Under the pieces are notes generated by a model. The model searched no databases, was not told where the DNA came from, and saw only the letters and a program-made list of their open reading frames with translations. A DNA stretch of 64,000 nt, taken from positions 1 through 64,000 of the forward strand of contig CAJKPX010000004.1 of assembly GCA_905201895.1 (NCBI GenBank), written 5' to 3'. Position 1 is the stretch's first letter. Each line of letters opens with the position of its first letter. The stretch comes from an uncultured Eubacteriales bacterium. Lineage in GTDB: Bacteria; Bacillota; Clostridia; Oscillospirales; CAG-272. The translations under genes and the position numbers were made by a program. Below are positions 17,318 through 26,454 of the stretch, piece after piece.

Positions 17318-18574
17318 TTAGCGAATCTGTCCGTTTCCGTAAATGATATATTTGTAGGTTGTGAGCTCCTCGAGCCCCATCGGACCTCTTGCATGAAGCT
17401 TTTGCGTAGAAATTCCGATCTCGCATCCGAGGCCGAATTCTCCGCCGTCGGTAAAGCGCGTGGAGGCGTTGACGTAAACCGCCGCGCTGTCAACCGCCGA
17501 GGTGAAATATGCGGCAGTCTCGGCACATTCGGTCACGATCGCCTCGCTGTGATGCGTGGAATGGCACGCAATATGCGAAATGGCATCGTTCACGTTGTCT
17601 ACAATAGCAATTGCGAGGACGTAATCGAGAAATTCGGTGTCAAAATCGTCTCTCGAGGCAGGAACACCCGAAATGATCTCTTTGGCTTGTGGGCAAAGAC
17701 GCAGCTCGATTGGAGCGACACCGCGTGCGATGCGATCCTCGACCAGACGTGCACGGAGTCGGGGCAAAAAATCTGCCGCAATTGCGCGATGCACCAAGCA
17801 AACCTCCGCCGCATTGCAGACCGACGGACGGCTTGCCTTTGCGTTTTCGATAATGTCAAGTGCCTTTTCAAGGTCGGCATCGTCGTCCACGTAGATATGG
17901 CAGATACCCGTTCCCGTTTGAATGCAGGGGACCTTCGCGTTCTCCACGCAGGCACGGATCAGCCCCGCACCGCCGCGCGGAATCAGAAGATCGACGTATT
18001 CGATTGCCGTCATCAGCTCGTTTGCCCCCGCACGTGTCACGTCCTCGAGAATATTGACGAAATCGGGCTGCAACCCAAGTGCGGCAAGTCCCCGTCGCAT
18101 TGCCGCCACGATTGCGGTGGACGAGCGGTATGCCTCCTTACCTCCGCGCAGAACGCAAACGTTTCCGCTCTTGAGTGCCAAAGCGGCGGCATCGGAGGTG
18201 ACGTTTGGGCGGCTTTCGTAGATGATTCCCACCACCCCCATCGGCACACGCGTTTTTTTGATGGCGAGACCGTTGGGGCGAGTCCGCTCCTCGATCACGC
18301 AGCCGATCGGATCGGGGAGCGCAACCACCTCGCGGATACCGTTTGCCATTGCCTTGATGCGCACGGCGTCAAGGCGGAGACGGTCGATCATCACCTCGCT
18401 CACCTGCCCTCTCGCTTCCGCAACGTCAAGCTCATTTGCAGAGAGGATCGCCTCACATTCACGCTCAAGTGCATCTGCCATTGCAAGCAGGGCTTCGTTT
18501 TTCGTATCGGTATTCAAGAGCGCCAATGCAGGTGCCGCCGCCTTGGCTCTTTGTAAAATTTCAAGCGTAGTCAT
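17318..18574 (-). CDS. proA: Gamma-glutamyl phosphate reductase
   Basis: Reduces gamma-glutamyl phosphate to glutamate-5-semialdehyde. The 418-residue product is of normal length, with RPNVTSDAAALALKSGN near 127, the catalytic Cys in the NAAEVCLVH-type segment near 245 and the FGLGCEIGISTQKLHARGPMGLEELTTYKY signature at the C-terminus. I chose the ATG at 18574, which begins MTTLEILQRAK and follows AAAGGA; two ATGs overlapping the proB stop (18601 and 18598) are alternatives that would add nine or fewer residues and couple translation to proB. Confidence 0.94.
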   Translation of the reverse strand: MTTLEILQRAKAAAPALALLNTDTKNEALLAMADALERECEAILSANELDVAEARGQVSEVMIDRLRLDAVRIKAMANGIREVVALPDPIGCVIEERTRPNGLAIKKTRVPMGVVGIIYESRPNVTSDAAALALKSGNVCVLRGGKEAYRSSTAIVAAMRRGLAALGLQPDFVNILEDVTRAGANELMTAIEYVDLLIPRGGAGLIRACVENAKVPCIQTGTGICHIYVDDDADLEKALDIIENAKASRPSVCNAAEVCLVHRAIAADFLPRLRARLVEDRIARGVAPIELRLCPQAKEIISGVPASRDDFDTEFLDYVLAIAIVDNVNDAISHIACHSTHHSEAIVTECAETAAYFTSAVDSAAVYVNASTRFTDGGEFGLGCEIGISTQKLHARGPMGLEELTTYKYIIYGNGQIR

Positions 18575-18597
18575 ATATACTGCAATCCTTTCGGGCA

Positions 18598-19362
18598 TCA
18601 TTGCGCGAAAAAGCGCGTGCCAACGGCTTTTCCGTCAAAGAGATCGTAGAGAAGCTCGGGGCGTTCTCCATTGAGAATGACCATCTCGCAACCATCTGCC
18701 ATGCAAAGCTCTGCCGCTCGGAGCTTGGTGCGCATACCGCCCGTTCCGAGCGAGGAGCCCTCACCGCCTCCCAGAGCGATAATATCCGGCGTGATCGCGC
18801 CAACCTCTGCGATGAGACGGGCATTGGGGTCCTTGTGCGGATCGGCAGTATAGAGTCCGTCGATGTCCGAGAGCAGGATCAGTCGGTCTGCCTTGATGCT
18901 GACCGCAACCATTGCAGAGAGCGTATCGTTGTCGCCAACCTTGATCTCCTCGGTGGCGATGGTATCGTTTTCATTGATAATCGGCAAAACATCCAGCTCA
19001 AGGAGGCGGCGCATGGTATTTTGGAAATTCTGATAGCGATCCTCGTGCCGAAAATCCGAGCCCGTGAGCAGAATTTGTGCCACGGTGTGGTGATACTCTC
19101 CGAAAAGCTTATCGTAAGTATACATCAGCTCACATTGCCCCACCGCCGCTGCCGCCTGCTTGGTGGGGATATCGGAGGGACGCTCCTTGAGCGAAAGCTT
19201 GCCAACTCCCATTCCAATCGCACCCGATGAGACCAGAATAACCTCATGCCCACAGTTTTTCAGATCACTCAACACGCGGCAGAGCGCTTCTACGCGGCGA
19301 ATATTGAGGCACCCCGTTTGATGTGCCAACGTGGATGTTCCGACTTTAACAACAACTCTCAT
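18598..19362 (-). CDS. proB: Glutamate 5-kinase (short form without PUA domain)
   Basis: Phosphorylates glutamate, the committed step of proline synthesis. The 254-residue product contains only the amino acid kinase domain: VVKVGTSTL at 3-11, SSGAIGMGVG near 45, INENDT near 140 and GTGGMRTKLRAAELC near 210. The C-terminal PUA domain of the roughly 367-residue E. coli enzyme is absent, as in some other bacteria. Its stop overlaps candidate proA starts. Confidence 0.93.
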   Translation of the reverse strand: MRVVVKVGTSTLAHQTGCLNIRRVEALCRVLSDLKNCGHEVILVSSGAIGMGVGKLSLKERPSDIPTKQAAAAVGQCELMYTYDKLFGEYHHTVAQILLTGSDFRHEDRYQNFQNTMRRLLELDVLPIINENDTIATEEIKVGDNDTLSAMVAVSIKADRLILLSDIDGLYTADPHKDPNARLIAEVGAITPDIIALGGGEGSSLGTGGMRTKLRAAELCMADGCEMVILNGERPELLYDLFDGKAVGTRFFAQ

Positions 19363-19405
19363 GATTTTTCTCTCCGGATAGGCAAATACTTTAGTTTGTT
19401 AATAT

Positions 19406-19434
19406 ATTATAATCAATTTGCGTGCATTCGTCAA
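19406..19434 (-). promoter_or_regulatory. SigA-type promoter of proBAC
   Basis: Minus strand TTGACG (19429-19434), 17-base spacer, TATAAT (19406-19411). Confidence 0.78.
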
Positions 19435-19463
19435 GTAGTTTTCAAGAAAAAATGACGCAGGAC

Positions 19464-19492
19464 TTGCAAAAAAAGAAAAGGTATGGTATACT
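19464..19492 (+). promoter_or_regulatory. SigA-type promoter of the ABC-F gene
   Basis: TTGCAA (19464-19469), 17-base spacer, TATACT (19487-19492). It is back to back with the proBAC promoter. Confidence 0.72.
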
Positions 19493-19524
19493 TGTAAGGA
19501 TTGAAAAAACAAAGGCGGTACAAA

Positions 19525-21123
19525 ATGATCACAATTTCCAATTTGAGCTTCCATTTCGGCGGTCAGCTGCTTTTCAAGGACGTTGACCTCAAATTCACAC
19601 CCGGGAACTGCTACGGCATCATCGGCGCAAACGGCGCAGGCAAATCAACCTTTCTTAAAATCCTTTGCGGCGAGCTGGAGCCCTCCACAGGCGAGGTCTC
19701 GATCCCCGAGAGCGTTCGCATGTCGGTGCTTCGCCAGGATCACTTTGCTTTTGACGGTTACTCGGTGCTCGACACCGTGATGATGGGAAACAAGCACCTC
19801 TATGACATCAAGGTTGAAAAGGACGCAATCTACGAAAAAGAGGATTTCGACGAAGCGGACGGCATTCGCGCGTCGGAGCTGGAGGCAGAGTTTGCAGAAC
19901 TGAACGGATGGGAGGCAGAATCCGAAATTTCTCGCCTGATCCAAGGGCTGGGGCTTTCGGAGGACCTGCTCTACGAGCAGATGTCCTCGCTCAAGGAGAG
20001 TGAAAAGGTGAAGGTGATGCTCGCACAGGCACTCTTTGGCAACCCCGATATCATCATGCTCGACGAGCCGACCAACGGTCTTGATATCGACGCGATCATG
20101 TGGCTCGAGGATTTTCTTGCCGACTATTTCGGCACCGTTCTCGTTGTTTCGCATGACCGTCATTTTCTCAACGACGTTTGCACCAATATCGTAGACATCG
20201 ACTACAACGGCATCAAAATGTACATTGGTAACTACGAATTCTGGTATGAATCGAGCCAGCTCATCCAGCGTATGATCAAGCAGCAAAACCGAAAGGCGGA
20301 GGAAAAAATCCGCGAGCTGCAAACCTTTATTGCGCGCTTCTCGGCAAACAAATCCAAATCGCGCCAGGCAACCTCGCGCCGCAAGCTGCTCGACAAGCTC
20401 ACCATTGAGGAGCTCCCCGCATCGAGCAGACGCTACCCCTTTATCGGCTTTGACATGGATCGCATTGCGGGCAAGGATATTCTGTTTGTTAACGGACTTT
20501 CCAAATCGGTGGACGGCACTCCGCTTTTCCAAAACGTCTCCTTCACGGTTGGAAAGGAGGACAAGATCGCGCTTGTTGGAAACGAAATGGCGATTACCGC
20601 GCTTTTCCGCATTCTGATGGAGGAGGATACTCCCGACAGCGGTGATTTCAAATGGGGCGTGAGCATCACGAAGTCCTATTTTCCGCACGATAACACCCCC
20701 TATTTCAAGGAGTGCACCCTGCCGATCATCGAATGGCTTGCGCAATACTCCAAGGAGACCACCGAGACCTATCTGCGCGGATTTTTGGGCAGAATGCTCT
20801 TCTCCAACGATAGCGTATTCAAGCCGGTCAACGTACTCTCGGGTGGCGAGAAGGTGCGCTGCATGTTCGCACGCATGATGCTCTTTGGCTCGAACTTTTT
20901 GCTCCTCGATCAGCCCACCGACCACCTCGATCTGGAGTCGATCAGTGCAGTCAACCACGGTCTTGCCGCCTTCAAGGGCAACCTGATCTTCTATTCGCAC
21001 GACTATGAGCTGGTGAACACGGTTGCAAACCGCATCATCGAGATCACGCCCGACGGCGGCATCATTGACCGCCCGGGCACCTACGAGGAATATCTCGAGT
21101 GGAAAAAAGCTCAACAAGAATAA
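19525..21123 (+). CDS. ABC-F family ATPase, YbiT-like, with degenerate second nucleotide site
   Basis: ABC-F proteins act on the ribosome (E-site factors) or as translational quality-control ATPases. The 532-residue product has two NBDs joined by a charged linker (about 240-300) including the RFSANKSKSRQATSR block seen in YbiT. NBD1 has intact Walker A GANGAGKST (34-42) and Walker B MLDEPT (178-183), but its signature is LKESE (156-160). NBD2 keeps LSGGE (438-442), but Walker A is reduced to GNEMAITA (352-359) without Lys or Ser/Thr, and Walker B reads LDQPT with Gln 463 in place of the catalytic Glu. Start ATG 19525 follows AAAGGCGG. Confidence 0.9.
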   Translation: MITISNLSFHFGGQLLFKDVDLKFTPGNCYGIIGANGAGKSTFLKILCGELEPSTGEVSIPESVRMSVLRQDHFAFDGYSVLDTVMMGNKHLYDIKVEKDAIYEKEDFDEADGIRASELEAEFAELNGWEAESEISRLIQGLGLSEDLLYEQMSSLKESEKVKVMLAQALFGNPDIIMLDEPTNGLDIDAIMWLEDFLADYFGTVLVVSHDRHFLNDVCTNIVDIDYNGIKMYIGNYEFWYESSQLIQRMIKQQNRKAEEKIRELQTFIARFSANKSKSRQATSRRKLLDKLTIEELPASSRRYPFIGFDMDRIAGKDILFVNGLSKSVDGTPLFQNVSFTVGKEDKIALVGNEMAITALFRILMEEDTPDSGDFKWGVSITKSYFPHDNTPYFKECTLPIIEWLAQYSKETTETYLRGFLGRMLFSNDSVFKPVNVLSGGEKVRCMFARMMLFGSNFLLLDQPTDHLDLESISAVNHGLAAFKGNLIFYSHDYELVNTVANRIIEITPDGGIIDRPGTYEEYLEWKKAQQE

Positions 21124-21152
21124 AATAATACGAAAAATGCAATGAAAACAGA

Positions 21153-21198
21153 GGAAAACGCCTTCCATGCAACGTAGCATCGAAGGCGTTTTCCTTTG
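21153..21198. terminator. Bidirectional terminator between ABC-F gene and htrA
   Basis: GGAAAACGCCTTC (21153-21165) pairs with GAAGGCGTTTTCC (from 21182), followed by T-rich DNA on the plus strand. Confidence 0.87.
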
Positions 21199-21231
21199 TT
21201 TATTTCAAGGCAGAAATACCGTCTTGCCGCA

Positions 21232-22461
21232 TCAGCCGGCGCCAAGCTCAACCTTTACGGTAACGCTCTCGCCGTTGCGCTGAACCTTGAAGCTGACCTC
21301 ATCGCCAACCGAATAGGTGTAGAGCTGCTCGGTCAATTCCTCAACCGTTCTCACGCGCTTGCCGCCCATCGAACAGATGATATCCCCTACCTGCAGCTTG
21401 CCGTCGGCGCCGCTTCCCGAGGTGATGGAGGTTACCAAAATACCGTCGGTCTCGGCAATACAGAGCTGCCCCCGATAGGTGTATTCATCGCCCTGTTCAA
21501 CCGTTGTGCAGGAGATTCCCAGAACGGGGCGCACCTTTGAGAAGGAAGGGTTGACGTCATCAGCGTGTCCCTTCTCCACGATCGCCCGAAGAATTTCCAT
21601 CGCGCCGTTGATCGGAAGCGCATAGGAAATCCCCTCGGTATCGGTCTTTTTCCGCGTCACGATGCCGATCACCTCGGCACGGTCATTGCAAAGCGGACCG
21701 CCCGAGTTGCCGGGGTTAAGTGCCGCATCAGTCTGGATCATTGAAAGCTCAACCGCCGAGGTACCCACAGTTACGGTCACCTTTCGGTTCAGCGCCGAAA
21801 CAATGCCCTGCGTGGTCGACCAAGCCCCATCCTCGCCCGAAGGATTGCCAACCGCAATCGCCACGTCACCAACGTGCAACCCGTCGGAGTTCCCAATGGC
21901 AGGCACCACATATCCTGTACCCTTGATTTTGAGCACTGCAAGGTCCTCGTTTTTACGGTAGCCCACAAGCTCTGCCTCAATCCGCTCATTTGGTGCATCC
22001 GAGAGCGAAACGGCATAGTAGTCGGCATTCTCCACAACGTGATAATTGGTTGCAAGATAGCCGTCGGTGGTCAAAAAGAAGCCGGTTCCGTATGCATAAG
22101 AGGTCTCGTTTGCCGCATACACCAGCACGGTGGCGGGCGTGATGATCTCGGAAACCTGTCCCGTTGTCAGGGCACCACCCGTTTGACCGCCGCCAATCGG
22201 TACGTTCCCCTGATTGCTCGGCTGTGCCTGATACCAGATCAGCGTGGCAGCCAGCAGCGCAAAGCAGAGCATGAAGACAAAAACCGTGACGAGCGCATAA
22301 ACCAAAGCACCGCTTTTGCGCTGCTTTTTCTTCATCTGCGCGTCATAGGCACATTGCTCGTCATAGCGCCAGCGATAACGATATTCGGGCGTCTCACTTC
22401 GCTCCGAGCCTTCGCCCGTCGGAGTGCTCTGCCCATCCCTTTTCCATTCTTCGTTTGCCAT
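21232..22461 (-). CDS. htrA: HtrA-like membrane-anchored serine protease with PDZ domain
   Basis: Degrades or refolds misfolded extracytoplasmic proteins. The 409-residue product has a charged cytoplasmic N-terminus, one membrane helix (about 52-75), a trypsin-like domain with His 141 (NYHVV), Asp 173 (NEDLAVLK) and Ser 253 (GNSGGP), and a single C-terminal PDZ domain (about 320-405). The start ATG at 22461 follows GGAAAGG; six residues upstream there is another ATG without a better site. It is the third gene of a response regulator-kinase-protease operon, resembling the CssRS-HtrA stress circuit by arrangement. Confidence 0.94.
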   Translation of the reverse strand: MANEEWKRDGQSTPTGEGSERSETPEYRYRWRYDEQCAYDAQMKKKQRKSGALVYALVTVFVFMLCFALLAATLIWYQAQPSNQGNVPIGGGQTGGALTTGQVSEIITPATVLVYAANETSYAYGTGFFLTTDGYLATNYHVVENADYYAVSLSDAPNERIEAELVGYRKNEDLAVLKIKGTGYVVPAIGNSDGLHVGDVAIAVGNPSGEDGAWSTTQGIVSALNRKVTVTVGTSAVELSMIQTDAALNPGNSGGPLCNDRAEVIGIVTRKKTDTEGISYALPINGAMEILRAIVEKGHADDVNPSFSKVRPVLGISCTTVEQGDEYTYRGQLCIAETDGILVTSITSGSGADGKLQVGDIICSMGGKRVRTVEELTEQLYTYSVGDEVSFKVQRNGESVTVKVELGAG

Positions 22462-22485
22462 AGAAAATCCTTTCCACACCGCGTG

Positions 22486-23955
22486 TCAATCCTTCGGCAG
22501 CGTGCGTGGGAGCGTGAAATGGAATTCACAGTATTTCCCCGCCTCACTCGAAACGCCGATCTGCTCTCCGTGTGCGTTTACAATCGTCTTTGCAATATAA
22601 AGTCCCAAGCCAACCCCCGATTTGTCCAGACCGCGGCTCTTGTCGCTCTTATAAAAGCGATCGAACACCATCGGCAGGTCCTCTGCGGGGATTCCTTCTC
22701 CCTCATTATATACCGAAATCAGGGCTTTTTTGTCCTTTGTATAAGAAATTTTGATGCGGAAAAGTCCGCCATCATAGGAAAATTTCACGGCATTGTGACA
22801 GATATTGTAAAAAATCTGATAGATCGCATCGTGATCTGCAAGCACACTCATGCGATCCTCGTCACATTCAAATTCAATATTGAGCCTTTTCTCCTCGATT
22901 TTTTGCTCAAACGAGATGAGAATTTGCCTTGCCATCTCACAGATGTCAAAGGGCTTCATCGTAAACTTTCGCTCTCCTGCCTGGATACGCGAAATATCGA
23001 GCAATGTTGCAACAAGTCTCGAAAGACGGTGCACCTCAACCGAAACAACCTCCAGATAATGATCGCGCGATTCGGGTGGAATCACGCCGTCGCGGATGCC
23101 GTCGATGAAGCCTGCGATCGTCGTCATCGGGGTTCGCAGATCGTGCGAAACGTTTGCAACGAAGGAATTGCGCATCTTCTCGAGGTTTTCGAGCGAATCC
23201 GCCATCTGGTTGAACGCCTCGGCAAGCTCTGCAACCTCGTCCTTTCCTCGCACACGCACGCGACTGTCGAATTTTCCGAGTGCGAAATCACGTGCCGCTC
23301 TCTGCATCTCGCGCAGGGGCGCGATGGTTCGCTCGGTCAGAAAATACGCTGCGATGAGCGAAGCCAGAAGCACCAGCGTAGCCGAGGTGATGATTGTTTG
23401 GGTCAGATTTTCCACGGTGAAGCCGAGATTGCGATCGCGCGAGCAGACCGCGATCATGCCGCAAAGCTCGCCATCCTCGTTATAAACACCGACCGCACAG
23501 GTGAATACCGACCGCCCCAGCGCCTCGATTTTGAGCGTGCCCATCACCTCACCGCCAACCTTGAGCGTTTTTGTGATTGCAGACGGCAGATCGCCGCCAA
23601 TCGCCCCGACGGGCTCCTCACCCTCAATCGTGCAGATATGACAAACCCGGCCGTTGACGTCGGCAAGAAGAACCGACAGATCTGCCTCAAAGCCCGCAGC
23701 CGAAGCAAGCAACGGAGCAAGCTGGGTCTCCCCAATTTCATCCAGAATAGACGCAAAATCATCGGGGACTGTCCCTGCCACCTTTTCCCCCAGATAGGTT
23801 TGCGTCAGCTCCGCCGTATTGGACATGAGCGTTGCCTTTGCCTCGGAGGAATAATTGCCGCCAATAGACGTTACGATCATGAGCAGCAAGGAAAAGCCGA
23901 ACACGATGATCACCATGAACGCCGTAACGTACTTGGCAAAAATACTTTTGAACAC
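22486..23955 (-). CDS. Sensor histidine kinase
   Basis: The 489-residue kinase has an N-terminal membrane helix (about 10-33), an extracytoplasmic sensor of about 150 residues, a second helix (about 185-207), a HAMP segment, a HisKA domain with the phospho-acceptor His in FVANVSHDLRTPM near 277, and an HATPase domain with N box (NICHNAVKFS), G1 (EGEGIPAEDL) and G2 (GVGLGLYIAK). It follows its response regulator by 45 bases and precedes htrA. The operon layout suggests envelope stress sensing. Confidence 0.94.
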   Translation of the reverse strand: MFKSIFAKYVTAFMVIIVFGFSLLLMIVTSIGGNYSSEAKATLMSNTAELTQTYLGEKVAGTVPDDFASILDEIGETQLAPLLASAAGFEADLSVLLADVNGRVCHICTIEGEEPVGAIGGDLPSAITKTLKVGGEVMGTLKIEALGRSVFTCAVGVYNEDGELCGMIAVCSRDRNLGFTVENLTQTIITSATLVLLASLIAAYFLTERTIAPLREMQRAARDFALGKFDSRVRVRGKDEVAELAEAFNQMADSLENLEKMRNSFVANVSHDLRTPMTTIAGFIDGIRDGVIPPESRDHYLEVVSVEVHRLSRLVATLLDISRIQAGERKFTMKPFDICEMARQILISFEQKIEEKRLNIEFECDEDRMSVLADHDAIYQIFYNICHNAVKFSYDGGLFRIKISYTKDKKALISVYNEGEGIPAEDLPMVFDRFYKSDKSRGLDKSGVGLGLYIAKTIVNAHGEQIGVSSEAGKYCEFHFTLPRTLPKD

Positions 23956-24000
23956 GTGCCGCCTCCCAAATGCAAAAATCAGATCGGATCGAGGTGACGA

Positions 24001-24693
24001 TCAGTTCAGAAGCTCAAATTTATAGCCAACGCCCCAAACGGTTTTGAGGAGCCAACGGTCCGAAACGCCCTCAAGCTTTTCGCGCAGGCGTTTGACGTGC
24101 ACGTCCACCGTGCGCGAATCGCCGAGATAATCAAACCCCCAAACCTTGTCGAGCAGCTGGTCGCGCGTGAACACGCGATTGTAGTTGGATGCAAGGAAAT
24201 GCAAAAGCTCGAGCTCCTTGGGCGGGATATCCACCGATTTGCCGCGCAGCTTGAGCTCATATTTCTGCAGGCTGATCTCGATGTTTTCAAACTTGATCAC
24301 CTCATCGTCATCCTGACGCACGTGGCTCTGATAGCGGCGCAGAACCGCTTTTACGCGTGCGGAAAGCACCTTCATATCAAAAGGCTTTACCACAAAATCA
24401 TCGGCTCCCAGCTCCAATCCCAAAACCGTGTCAAACGCCTCTCCCTTTGCCGTGACCATAATCACGGGCTTGGATGACATCTCGCGAATCTCGCGGCAAA
24501 CCTGCCAACCATCCTTCTTGGGAAGCATGATGTCGAGCAGAACGAGGTCGGGTTCAAACAGCTTGAAATAGTTGAGACCCTCCACGCCGTCGGATGCGAT
24601 CTTGACGCTGTATCCCTCGTTTTCAAAATACATTTTCAGGAGATCGCTGATATTGGAATCATCGTCAACAATGAGAATTTTCGTATCGGACAT
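24001..24693 (-). CDS. OmpR/PhoB-family response regulator
   Basis: A 230-residue regulator with a receiver domain (acidic pocket IVDDD at 7-11, phospho-acceptor Asp in VLLDIMLPKKDGW near 54, conserved Thr/Lys at MVTAKG and FVVKPF) and a C-terminal winged-helix domain (PPKELELLHFLASNYNRVFTRDQLLDKVWG near 160-190, RTVDVHVKRLREKL near 200). AAAGGAGGA precedes the ATG. First gene of the regulator-kinase-htrA operon. Confidence 0.96.
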   Translation of the reverse strand: MSDTKILIVDDDSNISDLLKMYFENEGYSVKIASDGVEGLNYFKLFEPDLVLLDIMLPKKDGWQVCREIREMSSKPVIMVTAKGEAFDTVLGLELGADDFVVKPFDMKVLSARVKAVLRRYQSHVRQDDDEVIKFENIEISLQKYELKLRGKSVDIPPKELELLHFLASNYNRVFTRDQLLDKVWGFDYLGDSRTVDVHVKRLREKLEGVSDRWLLKTVWGVGYKFELLN

Positions 24694-24830
24694 GTTAAAA
24701 TTCCTCCTTTTTTACAAGAAATGCCAAAATGTAATATACCCAATTATACCTCGGCAATGGGAGCGTCATGTGACGGATGCCTGAATTTTTCGTCCAGGCA
24801 TCAAAAAAAGCCCATTTTTGATCCGAGTGT

Positions 24831-24860
24831 GATAAAAATGAATGATTTTTCATTTTTATC
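24831..24860. repeat. AT-rich palindrome, possible operator or terminator
   Basis: GATAAAAATGA (24831-24841) and TCATTTTTATC (24850-24860) are perfect inverted copies around an 8-base loop, about 140 bases upstream of the response regulator. Too AT-rich for a convincing terminator; an operator is an alternative. Confidence 0.5.
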
Positions 24861-25063
24861 TTATTCAATTATACCATACTTTGCCGCAAAATGCAAACCT
24901 TTTTCAAAGTTTTTTTCTTTTTTTCGCAAAAAAAAGAAAAGAGCGCCAAAAAGGTCTGAAAAACGGAAGGATACGCGCTTTTCTATCACAGTGCTTCGGT
25001 TCTCGCGAAAAGATCGGTCGAGCGTGCTTTTTCGCAAAAAAAATAATAATTTGAATTAAGGTA

Positions 25064-25092
25064 TTGAAAAAAAGTGTGAGGCGTGATATAAT
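25064..25092 (+). promoter_or_regulatory. SigA-type promoter of ychF
   Basis: TTGAAA (25064-25069), 17-base spacer, TATAAT (25087-25092), leaving a leader of about 110 bases before the ychF start in which I see no known riboswitch. Confidence 0.78.
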
Positions 25093-25209
25093 ATATTGGA
25101 TTGCATAATTTTTTCATCGTTTTTGAAATTTTCGCTGCATTTCAATCGAATGCAACGGATCAATTGAAGCATGGAAAAAGCCTTGAAAGCAAAGGAGACA
25201 TAAATAGAC

Positions 25210-26304
25210 ATGAAGCTTGGTATCGTAGGTCTTCCCAATGTTGGAAAAAGCACCCTGTTCAATGCACTCACCAATGCGGGAGCCGAATCTGCAAACTATC
25301 CCTTTTGCACCATTGAGCCCAACGTTGGCGTGGTGACCGTTCCCGACAAGCGTCTGGATTTTCTCGCCGACATGCACCATCCCAACAAGTATACCCCTGC
25401 CGTGATCGAATTCGTGGACATTGCGGGTTTGGTAAAGGGTGCGTCAAAGGGCGAGGGTCTGGGAAATCAATTTTTGGCGAACATCCGTGAGGTCGATGCG
25501 ATCCTGCACGTGATTCGCTGCTTTGAAAATGAAAACATCATTCACGTTGACGGTGCGATCGACCCGATGCGCGACCTGGAAACCATCAACCTCGAGCTGA
25601 TCTTTGCCGACATGGAGGTGCTGGAGCGTCGCATGGACCGCACGCGCAAGGCAATGAAGGCAGACAAGAAATTCGGCGCCGAGCTCGCCGTGTTTGAAAA
25701 GCTGATGGCGGCGCTCACCGAGGGCAAATGCGCACGCACGGTGGAACTGACCGAGGACGAGGAGGCATGCCTCTACGATACTCCCCTGCTCACCCGCAAG
25801 CCCGTGATCTACGTTGCGAACGTGAGTGAGGACAACGCGGGCGAGGAGCCGACCGACAATGCCGCTTACGTGGCACTCAAGGCGTATGCCGAAACCGAGC
25901 ACTCCGAGGTGATCCCGATCTGTTGCCAGATCGAGGCGGAGATTGCAGAGCTTTCCGCAGAAGAAAAGGCAATGTTCCTCTCGGATCTCGGAATTGAGGA
26001 GAGCGGACTCGACCGTTTGATCAAGGCAAGCTATTCCCTGCTGGGTCTGATCAGCTTTCTTACCGCAGGTCCCGACGAATGCCGAGCATGGACGATTCGC
26101 CGCGGCACAAAAGCACCTAAGGCTGCAGGCAAAATCCACTCGGACATTGAGCGCGGATTTATCCGTGCCGAGGTGCTTGCATTTGACGATCTGAAGAAAT
26201 ACGGCTCGATGAACGCTGCAAAGGAGGCAGGCGTGCTTCGCAGCGAGGGCAAGGAATATATCATGCAGGACGGCGATATCGTATTCTTCCGATTCAACGT
26301 CTGA
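25210..26304 (+). CDS. ychF: Ribosome-associated OLA1/YchF-type ATPase
   Basis: A translation-factor-class P-loop protein that binds ribosomes and hydrolyses ATP in characterised homologues. The 364-residue product has G1 GLPNVGKST at 7-15, the coiled-coil insertion near 120-180, the NVSE-type G4 replacement (IYVANVSEDN near 200) that marks the ATP-specific subfamily, and a C-terminal TGS domain (FLTAGPDECRAWTI to the end). AAAGGAGA precedes the ATG. Full family length. Confidence 0.96.
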   Translation: MKLGIVGLPNVGKSTLFNALTNAGAESANYPFCTIEPNVGVVTVPDKRLDFLADMHHPNKYTPAVIEFVDIAGLVKGASKGEGLGNQFLANIREVDAILHVIRCFENENIIHVDGAIDPMRDLETINLELIFADMEVLERRMDRTRKAMKADKKFGAELAVFEKLMAALTEGKCARTVELTEDEEACLYDTPLLTRKPVIYVANVSEDNAGEEPTDNAAYVALKAYAETEHSEVIPICCQIEAEIAELSAEEKAMFLSDLGIEESGLDRLIKASYSLLGLISFLTAGPDECRAWTIRRGTKAPKAAGKIHSDIERGFIRAEVLAFDDLKKYGSMNAAKEAGVLRSEGKEYIMQDGDIVFFRFNV

Positions 26305-26320
26305 TCAAATCCCAATATAG

Positions 26321-26357
26321 AAAAGGCAGAGATGCGCACGCATCTCTGCCTTTTTTT
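26321..26357 (+). terminator. Terminator after ychF
   Basis: A near-perfect 16-base stem (26321-26336 with 26339-26354) with a two-base loop, followed by T residues. Confidence 0.92.
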
Positions 26358-26454
26358 GCGACAATATCTATGCAGAGCAGCCTGTCTCGTCCACTATCCG
26401 TGGATTTTGTCGAGAAAGAGTCTGTACTTTTTGTAAAATTCTCCGAAAAGTGGG

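Larger units (their letters stand above)
24694..25209. other. Long intergenic region between response regulator and ychF
   Basis: About 515 bases without a supportable gene. It holds the response-regulator ribosome site and a TATAAT-like -10 (around 24752-24757, minus strand, weak -35), a small hairpin (GATGCCTG/CAGGCATC, 24777-24802), a perfect AT-rich palindrome at 24831-24860, an A/T-rich stretch to about 25060, and the ychF promoter. Confidence 0.6.

Noticed and set aside
21874..23997. Long plus-strand open frame opposite htrA and the histidine kinase
   Set aside because: Antisense shadow of two well-supported genes; Cys/His/Arg-rich translation with no domain.
24777..24802. GATGCCTG/CAGGCATC hairpin as a terminator
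   Set aside because: No T-run follows on the strand that would need it, and no gene ends there.
24870..25060. Possible small gene or ncRNA in the AT-rich region before ychF
   Set aside because: Open frames here lack ribosome sites and conserved features, and I see no stable fold; composition alone is not evidence.
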